Below are positions 1 to 6,354 of a stretch of DNA of 7,308 nucleotides, in pieces. The stretch is from contig PMNM01000108.1 in the NCBI GenBank assembly GCA_003161855.1, positions 5,280-12,587 of the forward strand, written 5' to 3'. The notes below the pieces were generated by a model, which was not told the DNA's origin, searched no databases, and saw only the letters and a list, made by a program, of their open reading frames with translations. The stretch's first letter is position 1; every line of letters begins with the position of its first letter. Source of the DNA: Syntrophaceae bacterium. Lineage in GTDB: Bacteria; Desulfobacterota; Syntrophia; Syntrophales; Fen-1087. The position numbers and the translations under genes are program-made.

Positions 1-242
1 CCCCTTGACGATTCGCGGCTTGTCCGGCCCTGTGTGGAGCCGGGAAGCATGGCATATTCGGAGGTCAGCCATCCTCTCCCGGTATTTTTAAGAAAGGGCG
101 GAGCCTTGTCTTCAATGGTGGCGGTACAGATAACCCTTGTGTTACCCATTTCGATCAGGACAGAGCCTTCCGGATATTTCAAAAAATCTTTCACAATCCG
201 GATATCCCGGATTTCATCCCACTTTCGGCCGCTGGTTCTCAA
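1..242 (-). CDS. rph: RNase PH, N-terminal part (cut by window edge)
   Basis: The reverse strand encodes 80 complete codons beginning MRTSGRKWDEIRD, the usual opening of RNase PH (MRxxGR). Further family signatures follow: EGSVLIEMGNTRVICTA at about residues 26-42, the segment GWLTSEYAMLPGST at about 57-70, and an RTSRESSRG stretch that runs off the window. RNase PH is a phosphate-dependent 3'-5' exoribonuclease of the cytoplasm that trims tRNA and other RNA 3' ends; the family is about 240 residues, so roughly a third is present. The start is a TTG at 240-242; an in-frame TGA lies a few codons upstream and no ATG is available. A GAGGAG ribosome site at 254-259 is 11 bases away, somewhat far, so an ATT at 243-245 is a remote alternative start. 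It lies 54 bases after the amidase gene and is probably cotranscribed with it. Identity is clear; the exact start is moderately sure. Confidence 0.93.
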   Translation of the reverse strand, partial: MRTSGRKWDEIRDIRIVKDFLKYPEGSVLIEMGNTRVICTATIEDKAPPFLKNTGRGWLTSEYAMLPGSTQGRTSRESSR

Positions 243-253
243 AATAATGAATT

Positions 254-259
254 CTCCTC
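254..259 (-). promoter_or_regulatory. Ribosome binding site of rph
   Basis: GAGGAG on the minus strand, 11 bases before the proposed TTG start at 242. It is the only purine-rich site in the 54-base gap and supports initiation in this area, since no ATG occurs in the rph frame upstream of the conserved MRTSGR segment. Confidence 0.55.
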
Positions 260-296
260 ACCCTAAGCTTTAAAAAAGTATATCCCCCTGAAGTCG

Positions 297-998
297 TCAA
301 AAGTAGTCTCTGATGCCCTTCGCCAAAGCCTGTGCAATGGCCTGTTGCGTTTTTTCATTCAAGATCTTTTTTCTGTCATCGGTATTCGTTGCGAAACCAA
401 CTTCCAGGACAACAGCCGGAATGGATAAATCGCCAAGAATCGGCATCGGCGCATCGCGGAGCCCCCTGCCCTTTCTGGGAAAAACATTTTCCATGTTCCG
501 CTGAATCATTTGGGCCAGCCGAACGCTGTCGTTCAAGTACTTATTCTGTTCCATATCCTTGAGAATGGCTTTCGACTCATTCTGATCTGTTGCCGGCGTT
601 TTGAATCCCGGAAAGAAAATCTCATAGCCGGTGGCTTTATTACCAAAACCAGCATTCACATGAAGGCTGATAAATAGCACCTCGCCGGAAGCTGCTTTGA
701 CCATTTTTATGCGTTCCGCATTAGAAATGGTTTTATCGGATGTCCTGGTCAACTGTGTCTGAATATCAGGCGATTTTGCCAGTTCTTTCTGAAGCAATTG
801 CGCCAAAATCAGCGTGATTTCTTTTTCCTGGATTTTGTCGGTCACCATCACCCCGGCATCTGCTCCCCCATGGGCTGCATCGATGATCACCAAACGTTTT
901 GCCTGCGTTGCCTGCACCATCAGAATCGGAACAAGAATCAAGAAAAACATAGAAAGGCTAAGGCATATGATTGTTTTTGTAATCCGCTTATTCATCAT
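297..998 (-). CDS. Exported N-acetylmuramoyl-L-alanine amidase (Amidase_3)
   Basis: A 233-residue zinc amidase that cleaves the bond between N-acetylmuramic acid and L-alanine in peptidoglycan. The N-terminus has a basic stretch, a hydrophobic core at about residues 10-30 and a likely signal-peptidase site after ATQA (about 33), so it acts in the periplasm or outside. The catalytic domain fills the rest: DAAHGGADAG supplies the first zinc histidine (about 43), QEKE the zinc glutamate (about 58), SLHVNA the second histidine (about 113), and VLEVGFATN the catalytic glutamate (about 199). GYEIFFPG and RGLRDAPMPIL are also typical. There is no AMIN targeting domain and no LysM, so it is the minimal form, unlike E. 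coli AmiC. A TTG at 999-1001 is in frame, but ATG at 998 sits 6 bases from the AGAGGA site (ATG at 995 is also possible). It follows rel by 91 bases and precedes rph. The family is sure; its role (division, recycling or remodelling) is not. Confidence 0.93.
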   Translation of the reverse strand: MMNKRITKTIICLSLSMFFLILVPILMVQATQAKRLVIIDAAHGGADAGVMVTDKIQEKEITLILAQLLQKELAKSPDIQTQLTRTSDKTISNAERIKMVKAASGEVLFISLHVNAGFGNKATGYEIFFPGFKTPATDQNESKAILKDMEQNKYLNDSVRLAQMIQRNMENVFPRKGRGLRDAPMPILGDLSIPAVVLEVGFATNTDDRKKILNEKTQQAIAQALAKGIRDYF

Positions 999-1075
999 CA
1001 AACGTCCTCTGCTAAAGCAAATATCCGAGCACGAAGGTCGAGCGCTTCATACAGCAATTTTCCGTCTTCTGTCAA
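998..1075 (-). CDS. Possible 25-codon leader ORF overlapping the amidase start
   Basis: A frame opens at TTG (1073-1075) and ends with TGA at 998-1000, so the last A of its stop is the first base of the amidase ATG. The peptide would start TEDGKLLYEALDL and end ALAEDV, with alternating charged and hydrophobic residues that could form an amphipathic helix. The one-base overlap is typical of translational coupling. Against it: the start is TTG, the nearest purine-rich site (AGGA beside the rel stop) is about 12 bases away, the frame is short enough to arise by chance, and its first two codons coincide with a good -35 hexamer. I do not recognise the peptide. Treat it as a candidate only. Confidence 0.17.
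   Translation of the reverse strand: MTEDGKLLYEALDLRARIFALAEDV
1005..1010 (-). promoter_or_regulatory. Ribosome binding site of the amidase gene
   Basis: AGAGGA on the minus strand ends 6 bases before the ATG at 998. The spacing favours this ATG over the in-frame TTG at 1001 and the second ATG at 995. Confidence 0.65.
1046..1075 (-). promoter_or_regulatory. Candidate sigma-70 promoter for amidase-rph
   Basis: On the minus strand a perfect -35 hexamer TTGACA (1070-1075) is followed after 18 bases by TATGAA (1046-1051), which matches 4 of 6 positions of the -10 consensus. Transcription would start near 1039, leaving about 40 bases of leader before the amidase ATG at 998. It lies in the largest gap of the ispG-to-rph series, where an internal promoter is reasonable. 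The same bases can be read as the start of a 25-codon frame, so the two interpretations compete. Confidence 0.42.
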
Positions 1076-1089
1076 TCAATATAACCATC

Positions 1090-3240
1090 CTAAGTCCCTG
1101 CGATCCGCTCTACGGATATCACGCTTTTAAGTTTTTTGATGGCAGAGACAACCTGATTGAACTGACTTAAATCATTCACGTCCAGCTTAAAATCACAGAT
1201 CGCCTGCATATCATGGAGTCTGGTGTCAATCTCCGCATGACTGATGTTGATATCCATAGCGGAAATAATGGCACTCAGTTCCGCGACCAGTCCCTTCTGG
1301 TCCTTGCAGACGACCCGCATACCCACTGGATAGGTTTGCTTTTCCCCGATGCTCCACTGCACGTCGACCACTCTTTCAGAATCAAATTCCTGGATATGGG
1401 GGCATTGTGCTGTATGGATGTTAATCCCCCGACCGCGGGAGATGTAACCCACAATCTCATCACCCGGAATAGGATTACAGCATTTAGCGTAATGGACCAT
1501 GACATCCTCAATACCTGTTAACGAAATTCCCGGTGTGGAAATGGGAGGCGCCTTCTTCTTCGGCTTCTCTGCCGGAATTTCTTCTCCTCTGGCAATCTCT
1601 TCCGGCAAAAACAGGCGCACAACATGCTTGGGCGATATCTTCCCATAACCCACACTGACCATGAGGTCCTCAAGAGAATTCAAACCATACTCATCATAGA
1701 TTTTTTTGATTTCCTCAGATCTGGCTACTGCAGTGAATTTAAGATGATGGCGTTTGAATTCCTTTTCCAGCAGATCTTTTCCGAGATCGATACTTTTGCT
1801 TCTTTCCTCGGTTTTGATCCAGTTTTTTATCTTTGACCGGGCACGGGAGGTCACGGCGAACTTCAGCCAGTCCTTACTGGGATGATGTCCGGTTTGCGTA
1901 ATGATTTCGATCATATCGCCATTCTGCAGTTGATATTTGATGGGAACAATATTGCGGTTCACCTTCGCGCCGATACATTGATTACCCACATCGGTATGAA
2001 TACTGAAGGCGTAATCGATCGGTGTCGCCCCCTTGGGAAAGGATTTGACATCACCGTTCGGCGTAAAAACGTAGACTTCATCGGGGAAAAGGGCCATCTT
2101 CAGATTGGACATGAATTCCCGCGGATTCTGCAGTTCCTGCTGCGATTCCAGTAGTTCCCGGAGTTTTTTAATCTGGCCCGAGTCGTCTGTCTGCGAGGAC
2201 CGTTTTTCCTTATAGCGCCAGTGAGCAGCGATCCCCTCTTCTGCCCATTCATGCATAGCCCGGGTACGGATCTGAATTTCGACCCGTTGCCCATGAGGCC
2301 CGATGACCGTGGTATGGAGGGAACGGTAATTGTTTGCTTTTGGCATGGCGATATAATCCTTGAAACGTCCCGGTACAGGCTTCCAAAGGGCATGAACGAC
2401 GCTCAACGCCTCATAGCAAGTCTTTTCCTGGTCGGAATCCAGGATGACACGGAAAGCCATGAGATCATAAACTTCGTCAAAATTGAGATGCTGTTCTTCC
2501 ATCTTTTTGTAGATACTATAGTAATGCTTTGCCCGTCCATCCACTTCCCCCTTCAATTCAAACCGCTCCATTTCCGCGTGGATGATCCCTTTCACCTCTT
2601 CTGTGTACTGATCCCGTTTTTCTTTGGACTGGACGACACGCCGGGCCAACTCATGATAGGCATCCGGTTTAACATATTGGAATGAAAGATCTTCAAGTTC
2701 CACCTTCATCCAGTTGATACCCAAACGATTGGCCAGAGGAGCGTAAAGTTCAATCGTCTCTTTGGCGATATACTGCTGTCGATTTGCGGGCTGAAAGTTC
2801 AGCGTCCGCATATTGTGGATCCGGTCGGCCAGACGAACAAGGAGGATCCGGATGTCAGACGACATGGCCAGCATCATTTTCCGGAAATTCTCTGCCTGAC
2901 GCTCTTCCTGACTTCCAAAAGTAATTTTGCTGATCTTGGTGAGACCGTCGACCAGAAACGCCACATCCTTGCCAAAACCTTCACGGACCTGCTCGATAGT
3001 CGTCAGAGTATCCTCAACGGTGTCATGAAGCAGACCGGAAATGATCGTGGCGGCATCGAGTTTCATATCGGCGAGGATACCAGCCACTTCCATGGGATGG
3101 GTCAGATAAGGCTCACCGGACAGACGGACCTGACCCTGATGGACAGCCGCGGAGAAGATATAGGCCTTTTCAATCATCTCCAGTTCCTTCGGAGACAGAT
3201 AGTCCTGGGTCTTATCCAGAATGTCGGTGATACGCAGCAT
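1090..3240 (-). CDS. rel: Bifunctional (p)ppGpp synthetase/hydrolase (Rel/SpoT)
   Basis: A full-length 716-residue RelA/SpoT homologue that makes and degrades the starvation alarmone (p)ppGpp in the cytoplasm, on ribosomes. The HD hydrolase domain (about 20-180) keeps the expected residues: R39, H48, H72-D73, E76-D77 (HDTVEDT), D139 and N143 (RLADRIHN), so hydrolysis should work. The synthetase domain (about 235-345) has YDLMAFRV with D259, RFKD at 292-295, and E321 in VEIQIRT. RFKD is the form found in bifunctional enzymes, unlike the ExDD motif of synthesis-only RelA. A TGS domain follows (about 386-448), then a cysteine-rich segment with C587, C588, H609 and C613, and a C-terminal ACT domain (about 639-713). 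The ATG start fits the family's usual MxRxxDILDK opening, and an in-frame TAA lies 12 bases upstream. There is no good ribosome binding site. It sits 43 bases after proS, probably in the same transcript. Confidence 0.97.
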   Translation of the reverse strand: MLRITDILDKTQDYLSPKELEMIEKAYIFSAAVHQGQVRLSGEPYLTHPMEVAGILADMKLDAATIISGLLHDTVEDTLTTIEQVREGFGKDVAFLVDGLTKISKITFGSQEERQAENFRKMMLAMSSDIRILLVRLADRIHNMRTLNFQPANRQQYIAKETIELYAPLANRLGINWMKVELEDLSFQYVKPDAYHELARRVVQSKEKRDQYTEEVKGIIHAEMERFELKGEVDGRAKHYYSIYKKMEEQHLNFDEVYDLMAFRVILDSDQEKTCYEALSVVHALWKPVPGRFKDYIAMPKANNYRSLHTTVIGPHGQRVEIQIRTRAMHEWAEEGIAAHWRYKEKRSSQTDDSGQIKKLRELLESQQELQNPREFMSNLKMALFPDEVYVFTPNGDVKSFPKGATPIDYAFSIHTDVGNQCIGAKVNRNIVPIKYQLQNGDMIEIITQTGHHPSKDWLKFAVTSRARSKIKNWIKTEERSKSIDLGKDLLEKEFKRHHLKFTAVARSEEIKKIYDEYGLNSLEDLMVSVGYGKISPKHVVRLFLPEEIARGEEIPAEKPKKKAPPISTPGISLTGIEDVMVHYAKCCNPIPGDEIVGYISRGRGINIHTAQCPHIQEFDSERVVDVQWSIGEKQTYPVGMRVVCKDQKGLVAELSAIISAMDINISHAEIDTRLHDMQAICDFKLDVNDLSQFNQVVSAIKKLKSVISVERIAGT

Positions 3241-3283
3241 AGAAAACCGTATTTAAGGATGGCTTTTCAGGTTTGTTTCACGG

Positions 3284-4996
3284 TCACATTTCTTCTTTGA
3301 TGGTATTGACGATAAACGCTTCCACCTCTGCCAGGCCAAGAATCTTGACCTCACCGGATCGTCTGATCTTGATTTCCACCTTCTTTTCAGCGAGGTTTTT
3401 CGGACCGATCGTGATGCGAATGGGAATGCCGATCAGATCGGCATCCATGAATTTGACACCGGCCCTTTCATCCCGGTCATCCAGGAGCACTTCGATGCCT
3501 TGCCCTTGCAGCTTCTGATAGAGTGCCTCGGACGCCTTAGCGAGGGATTCTTCTCTCACATTCACCGGTGTGATGATGACCTGATAGGGTGCAATGGCCA
3601 TGGGCCAGATGATGCCCTTTCCATCGTAATTCTGCTCAATGCTGGCCGCCACCGTCCGGCCAATGCCGATCCCGTAGCAGCCCATGATCATAATCTTTTC
3701 CTGACCATTCTTATCCAGATAATGAGCTTTCATAGCTTTTGAATATTTTGTGCCCAGCTTGAAAACATGACCGACTTCAATGCCACGCGCAAATTTCATC
3801 GCACTCAGACAGCGAGGGCAGACATCTCCCTCCTGAACGGCTCGCAGATCGACAAAGTCCTTCACCGTAAAATCGCGTCTGAAGTTCACATTTTTGACAT
3901 GGTGATCCTCCTTGTTGGCGCCCATGACAAAATTCTTCATGTTCATCAGGGAATAGTCGGCCAGGATCCGGCACTTGATGCCGATGGCCCCGGCAAACCC
4001 GCGAGGAGACTTCGTGACCTCCAGAATCATGTCATCCATGGCCAGTTCCAGTTCATCGCAGCCAAGGAAATTTTTCACTTTAATTTCATTAACCTCTTTG
4101 TCGCCCCTGATCAGGATTGCTATCGGTTTGCCGTCGGCGTTGAAAATCAGTGTCTTGATCACATCCTGCGGTGTCACCTTCAAAAAAGCGCAAACCTCCT
4201 CAATCGTTCTGACATCGGGCGTGCAGACCTCCTCCAGAGGAAGGAAGTCCTTTGCGTTAGCCTGTTTCTGTTCCGGCCGGGGAACCTCCGCCTTTTCAAG
4301 GTTCGCCGCGTAATCACATCGGGTACAATAAACCATGGCATCTTCACCGGAATCGGCCGTGACGAGAAATTCATGGGAGAAGCTGCCACCGATGCTGCCC
4401 GTGTCCGCCTCAACAGGCCTGAATTTAAGGCCACAGCGCGTGAAGATCCGGTTGTAGGCATCAAACATCTTCCGGTAACTGATTTCCGCACCTTCCTCGT
4501 CCGTGTCAAAACTGTAGGCATCCTTCATGCCGAATTCACGGCAGCGCATGACGCCGAAGCGGGGACGAATTTCGTCGCGGAATTTTGTCTGGATCTGATA
4601 AAGATTCAGGGGAAGCTGACGGTAGGACTTGATTTCGTTGCGAACCAGATCGGTAATGACCTCTTCGTGCGTGGGGCCGAGACAACATTCCCGGTCATGA
4701 CGGTCGCGGAATCGCAGCAGTTCCTTGCCGTAATGGGTCCAGCGTCCCGATTCCTGCCAGAGTTCCGCCGGCTGTACGGTGGGAAGGAAAACCTCCTGTG
4801 CGCCGGCGCGGGTCATTTCCTCGCGGACGATCTGCTCAAACTTCCGAATCACACGATAACCCAGAGGAAGATAGGAATAAACCCCGCTGGTCAGTTTTCG
4901 GATCACGCCAGCCCGCAGCATGAGTTGGTGGCTGATCACCTCTGCATCGGAAGGAGTTTCCCTCACCGTCGGCAGAAACATCATTGAGTAATGCAT
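3284..4996 (-). CDS. proS: Prolyl-tRNA synthetase, bacterial type with editing domain
   Basis: A 570-residue class II aminoacyl-tRNA synthetase that charges tRNA-Pro; the length matches bacterial ProRS (E. coli about 572). Motif 1 lies near residues 60-75 (AGAQEVFLPTVQP), followed by GPTHEE (107-112). Motif 2 is FRDEIRPRFGVMRCREF (139-155) and motif 3 includes GCYGIGIGRTVAASIEQ (439-455). The inserted editing domain (about 225-400), which hydrolyses Ala-tRNA-Pro, keeps the lysine of VIKTLIF (K281). CTRC at 224-227 and CPRC at 393-396 form two CxxC pairs flanking the insertion, a pattern I recall from many non-enteric bacterial ProRS and which could bind metal. The C-terminal anticodon-binding domain begins near WPMAIAPYQV (464). 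The ATG has an AAGGAG site 8 bases upstream. It follows ispG by only 24 bases. A long reverse-frame ORF on the plus strand is a shadow, not a gene. Confidence 0.98.
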   Translation of the reverse strand: MHYSMMFLPTVRETPSDAEVISHQLMLRAGVIRKLTSGVYSYLPLGYRVIRKFEQIVREEMTRAGAQEVFLPTVQPAELWQESGRWTHYGKELLRFRDRHDRECCLGPTHEEVITDLVRNEIKSYRQLPLNLYQIQTKFRDEIRPRFGVMRCREFGMKDAYSFDTDEEGAEISYRKMFDAYNRIFTRCGLKFRPVEADTGSIGGSFSHEFLVTADSGEDAMVYCTRCDYAANLEKAEVPRPEQKQANAKDFLPLEEVCTPDVRTIEEVCAFLKVTPQDVIKTLIFNADGKPIAILIRGDKEVNEIKVKNFLGCDELELAMDDMILEVTKSPRGFAGAIGIKCRILADYSLMNMKNFVMGANKEDHHVKNVNFRRDFTVKDFVDLRAVQEGDVCPRCLSAMKFARGIEVGHVFKLGTKYSKAMKAHYLDKNGQEKIMIMGCYGIGIGRTVAASIEQNYDGKGIIWPMAIAPYQVIITPVNVREESLAKASEALYQKLQGQGIEVLLDDRDERAGVKFMDADLIGIPIRITIGPKNLAEKKVEIKIRRSGEVKILGLAEVEAFIVNTIKEEM

Positions 4997-5004
4997 GAAA
5001 CCTT

Positions 5005-5010
5005 CTCCTT
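5005..5010 (-). promoter_or_regulatory. Ribosome binding site of proS
   Basis: AAGGAG on the minus strand, 8 bases before the proS ATG at 4996, inside the 24-base gap after ispG. It fixes the start that gives the family-typical MxYSxxFLPT opening. Confidence 0.8.
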
Positions 5011-5020
5011 TCCCATCTCA

Positions 5021-6091
5021 TCAGTTTCCCGATGTCATCTTTTTGATTTCTTCGATCAATACGGGCACAAATTCCTCTTCTTTGATTTTTCTGAGCACCT
5101 GTCCTTTTTTGAACAACAGACCGGAACCTCGACCACCGGCAATGCCGATATCCGCCTCCGCAGCCTCCCCCGGCCCGTTGACCACGCACCCCATGAGGGC
5201 GATCTTCAGGTACGTTTTCAGACCCGCCAACTTCGCTTCGATCTCTTCGGAAAGCTTGAAAAGATCGATTTCACAGCGTCCGCAGGTGGGACAGGAAATA
5301 ATATCCGGCCCGATTTTCCGGATATTCAGAGCCCGCAGGATACCATAGGCGATACCCATTTCCAGCACAGGGCTACCCGTCACCGACACACGGATGGTGT
5401 CACCGATCCCCTCATAGAGGAGCATACCGATGCCCATGGCAGACTTGATGGCTGCATTGACCGGTGTCCCCGCTTCCGTAACGCCCAGGTGAAGGGGGTA
5501 ATCAGTTTTATCGGCGATTGCACGATAGGCCTCGATCATCGTGGCCACATTGGAAGATTTCAGCGATAACTTGATATTCCTGAAATCCATTGCTTCAAAG
5601 AGGGCAATGCTTTTCAGCGCGCTTTCCACCAGGGCATCCGGCGTGGGCCCTCCATATTTTGTCAATAATTCCTTTTCCAGGGAACCGGCATTGATCCCAA
5701 TCCGGATGACCACATTCCGAGACTTTGCCGCTTTGATGACGGTTTTGACCTTTTCCACACCCATGTTGCCGGGATTGATGCGGATGCCGTCCACTCCATT
5801 TTTCATGGCTTGCAGAGCAAGACGGTGATTGAAATGAATATCGGCAATGAGCGGAATTCGGATCTGTTTCCTGATGTCTGCCAGGGCAGCAGCGGCTTCC
5901 ATATCCGGAACGGCTACCCGAACAATTTCACAACCGGCCTCCTCCATTGCCCTGATCTGCCCCACGGTCGCTTGCACATCCCGCGTATCCGTACATGTCA
6001 TGGATTGTACGACCACAGGGGCATCTCCTCCAACCTGGATGCCACCGACAAAAACGGGCCTTGTTTTTTTTCTCTTGATCTCTTGATTCAA
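5021..6091 (-). CDS. ispG: 4-hydroxy-3-methylbut-2-enyl diphosphate synthase
   Basis: IspG (GcpE) converts methylerythritol cyclodiphosphate to HMBPP in the cytoplasm, using a [4Fe-4S] cluster; it is the penultimate step of the MEP pathway. From the TTG at 6091 the protein has 356 residues. The N-terminal TIM barrel includes GGDAPVVVQSMT (about 22-33), IADIHFNHRLAL (about 83-94), GIRINPGN (about 102-109) and GINAGSLEKELL (about 132-143). The C-terminal cluster domain has CPTCGRCE (C267, C270, with an extra C273) and GCVVNGPGEA (C302, E309). The frame extends up to a TTG at 6166, but those extra 25 residues resemble nothing in the family. The TTG at 6091 has GGGAG 7 bases upstream and gives an N-terminus that aligns with the family's basic RRKTR segment. 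It is first in the inferred ispG-proS-rel unit, behind a 243-base gap with a candidate promoter. Identity is sure, the start fairly so. Confidence 0.97.
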   Translation of the reverse strand: MNQEIKRKKTRPVFVGGIQVGGDAPVVVQSMTCTDTRDVQATVGQIRAMEEAGCEIVRVAVPDMEAAAALADIRKQIRIPLIADIHFNHRLALQAMKNGVDGIRINPGNMGVEKVKTVIKAAKSRNVVIRIGINAGSLEKELLTKYGGPTPDALVESALKSIALFEAMDFRNIKLSLKSSNVATMIEAYRAIADKTDYPLHLGVTEAGTPVNAAIKSAMGIGMLLYEGIGDTIRVSVTGSPVLEMGIAYGILRALNIRKIGPDIISCPTCGRCEIDLFKLSEEIEAKLAGLKTYLKIALMGCVVNGPGEAAEADIGIAGGRGSGLLFKKGQVLRKIKEEEFVPVLIEEIKKMTSGN

Positions 6092-6098
6092 TAAGACA

Positions 6099-6103
6099 CT
6101 CCC
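6099..6103 (-). promoter_or_regulatory. Ribosome binding site supporting the ispG TTG start
   Basis: GGGAG on the minus strand with 7 bases to TTG at 6089-6091. It supports the internal TTG as start rather than the upstream in-frame TTG at 6166, which lacks family similarity. A five-codon frame (ATG at 6105, stop TGA at 6088-6090) also overlaps this start in another register. Confidence 0.6.
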
Positions 6104-6141
6104 ATGAATATGCCCACACCTTTGCCAGGCGGGGCTGGGGT

Positions 6142-6176
6142 GAAAATGAGTTAATATGGCGAACAATCACATTTTC
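6142..6176 (-). repeat. Inverted repeat in the ispG leader
   Basis: Perfect 7-base arms, GAAAATG (6170-6176 on the minus strand) and CATTTTC (6142-6148), enclose 21 bases. If transcribed, this could be a weak A/U-rich hairpin in the ispG leader. It is not followed by a U-tract, so it is not an intrinsic terminator. Confidence 0.3.
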
Positions 6177-6186
6177 TTGACTTTTT

Positions 6187-6201
6187 CTTCATATCATGAA
6201 G
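6187..6201. repeat. Inverted repeat over the candidate ispG -10
   Basis: CTTCAT and ATGAAG are perfect 6-base arms separated by ATC. The 15-base element covers the proposed -10 hexamer, a position where a bound repressor would block transcription. Chance occurrence of such a short repeat is quite possible. Confidence 0.4.
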
Positions 6202-6217
6202 CGTGATCGTCATTCAA
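6188..6217 (-). promoter_or_regulatory. Candidate sigma-70 promoter for ispG-proS-rel
   Basis: On the minus strand TTGAAT (6212-6217) is followed after 18 bases by TATGAA (6188-6193), preceded by TGA so that it forms an extended -10 (TGnTATGAA). Each hexamer matches 4 of 6 consensus positions. The predicted start near 6181 leaves a leader of about 90 bases before the ispG TTG. This is the best match I found in the gap upstream of ispG. Two palindromes sit over and just upstream of it. Confidence 0.4.
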
Positions 6218-6222
6218 CACGT

Positions 6223-6234
6223 ATTTCGCGAAAT
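6223..6234. repeat. Perfect 12-base palindrome upstream of the candidate ispG promoter
   Basis: ATTTCGCGAAAT reads the same on both strands and does not extend further at either end. It lies 5 bases upstream of the proposed -35, about 42-53 bases before the predicted transcription start, where activators often bind. I do not recognise the regulator. Confidence 0.45.
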
Positions 6235-6309
6235 TTGAAGTTTTGCGATGTAATCTCAGGATGAAGTAATAGACAAGACTGGGAAGAAGCAAAGCTCAGA
6301 AGTGCTATA

Positions 6310-6354
6310 GAACCGGCAAGCCAGGTATCACCGGTCAATCAACCGGTTCGAACC
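6310..6354. repeat. CCGG-rich inverted repeat at the end of the SET gene
   Basis: GAACCGG at 6310-6316 and CCGGTTC at 6343-6349 are perfect 7-base arms. A palindrome ACCGGT lies between them (6330-6335), and AACCGGTT (6341-6348) and GGTTCGAACC (6345-6354) are further self-complementary words. The cluster covers the last codons and stop of the SET gene. The transcript could fold in several ways here, possibly slowing polymerase or protecting the 3' end. There is no U-run after it, so I do not call a terminator. Confidence 0.4.

Noticed and set aside
277..300. TTGACG and TATACT in the amidase-rph gap as a promoter
   Set aside because: The hexamers are only 12 bases apart, too close for a sigma-70 promoter, and no better -35 is found at 17 bases.
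1009..1050. A 12-codon ATG frame beginning MKRSTFVLGYLL in the rel-amidase gap
   Set aside because: There is no ribosome binding site, it is very short, and it does not join the amidase frame.
2815..3300. A 161-codon plus-strand frame antisense to the rel N-terminus
   Set aside because: It overlaps the invariant HD-domain coding region of rel and has no family similarity that I recognise.
3767..4987. A 406-codon open frame on the plus strand inside proS
   Set aside because: Its codons coincide exactly with proS codons read in reverse. It stays open because proS barely uses TTA, CTA and TCA, whose reverse complements are stops. The predicted protein resembles no family and proS is unambiguous.
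4991..5569. A 192-codon plus-strand frame antisense to ispG
   Set aside because: Shadow of a strongly conserved gene, with no recognisable domain and no supporting signals.
6092..6166. N-terminal extension of ispG up to the TTG at 6166
   Set aside because: The 25 extra residues (starting FAILTHFHPSPAW) do not match the IspG family, and the TTG at 6091 has a well-spaced GGGAG site.
6345..6354. GGTTCGAACC, which resembles a tRNA T-arm
   Set aside because: It lies within SET codons, and no acceptor stem, anticodon arm or D-arm can be placed around it on either strand.
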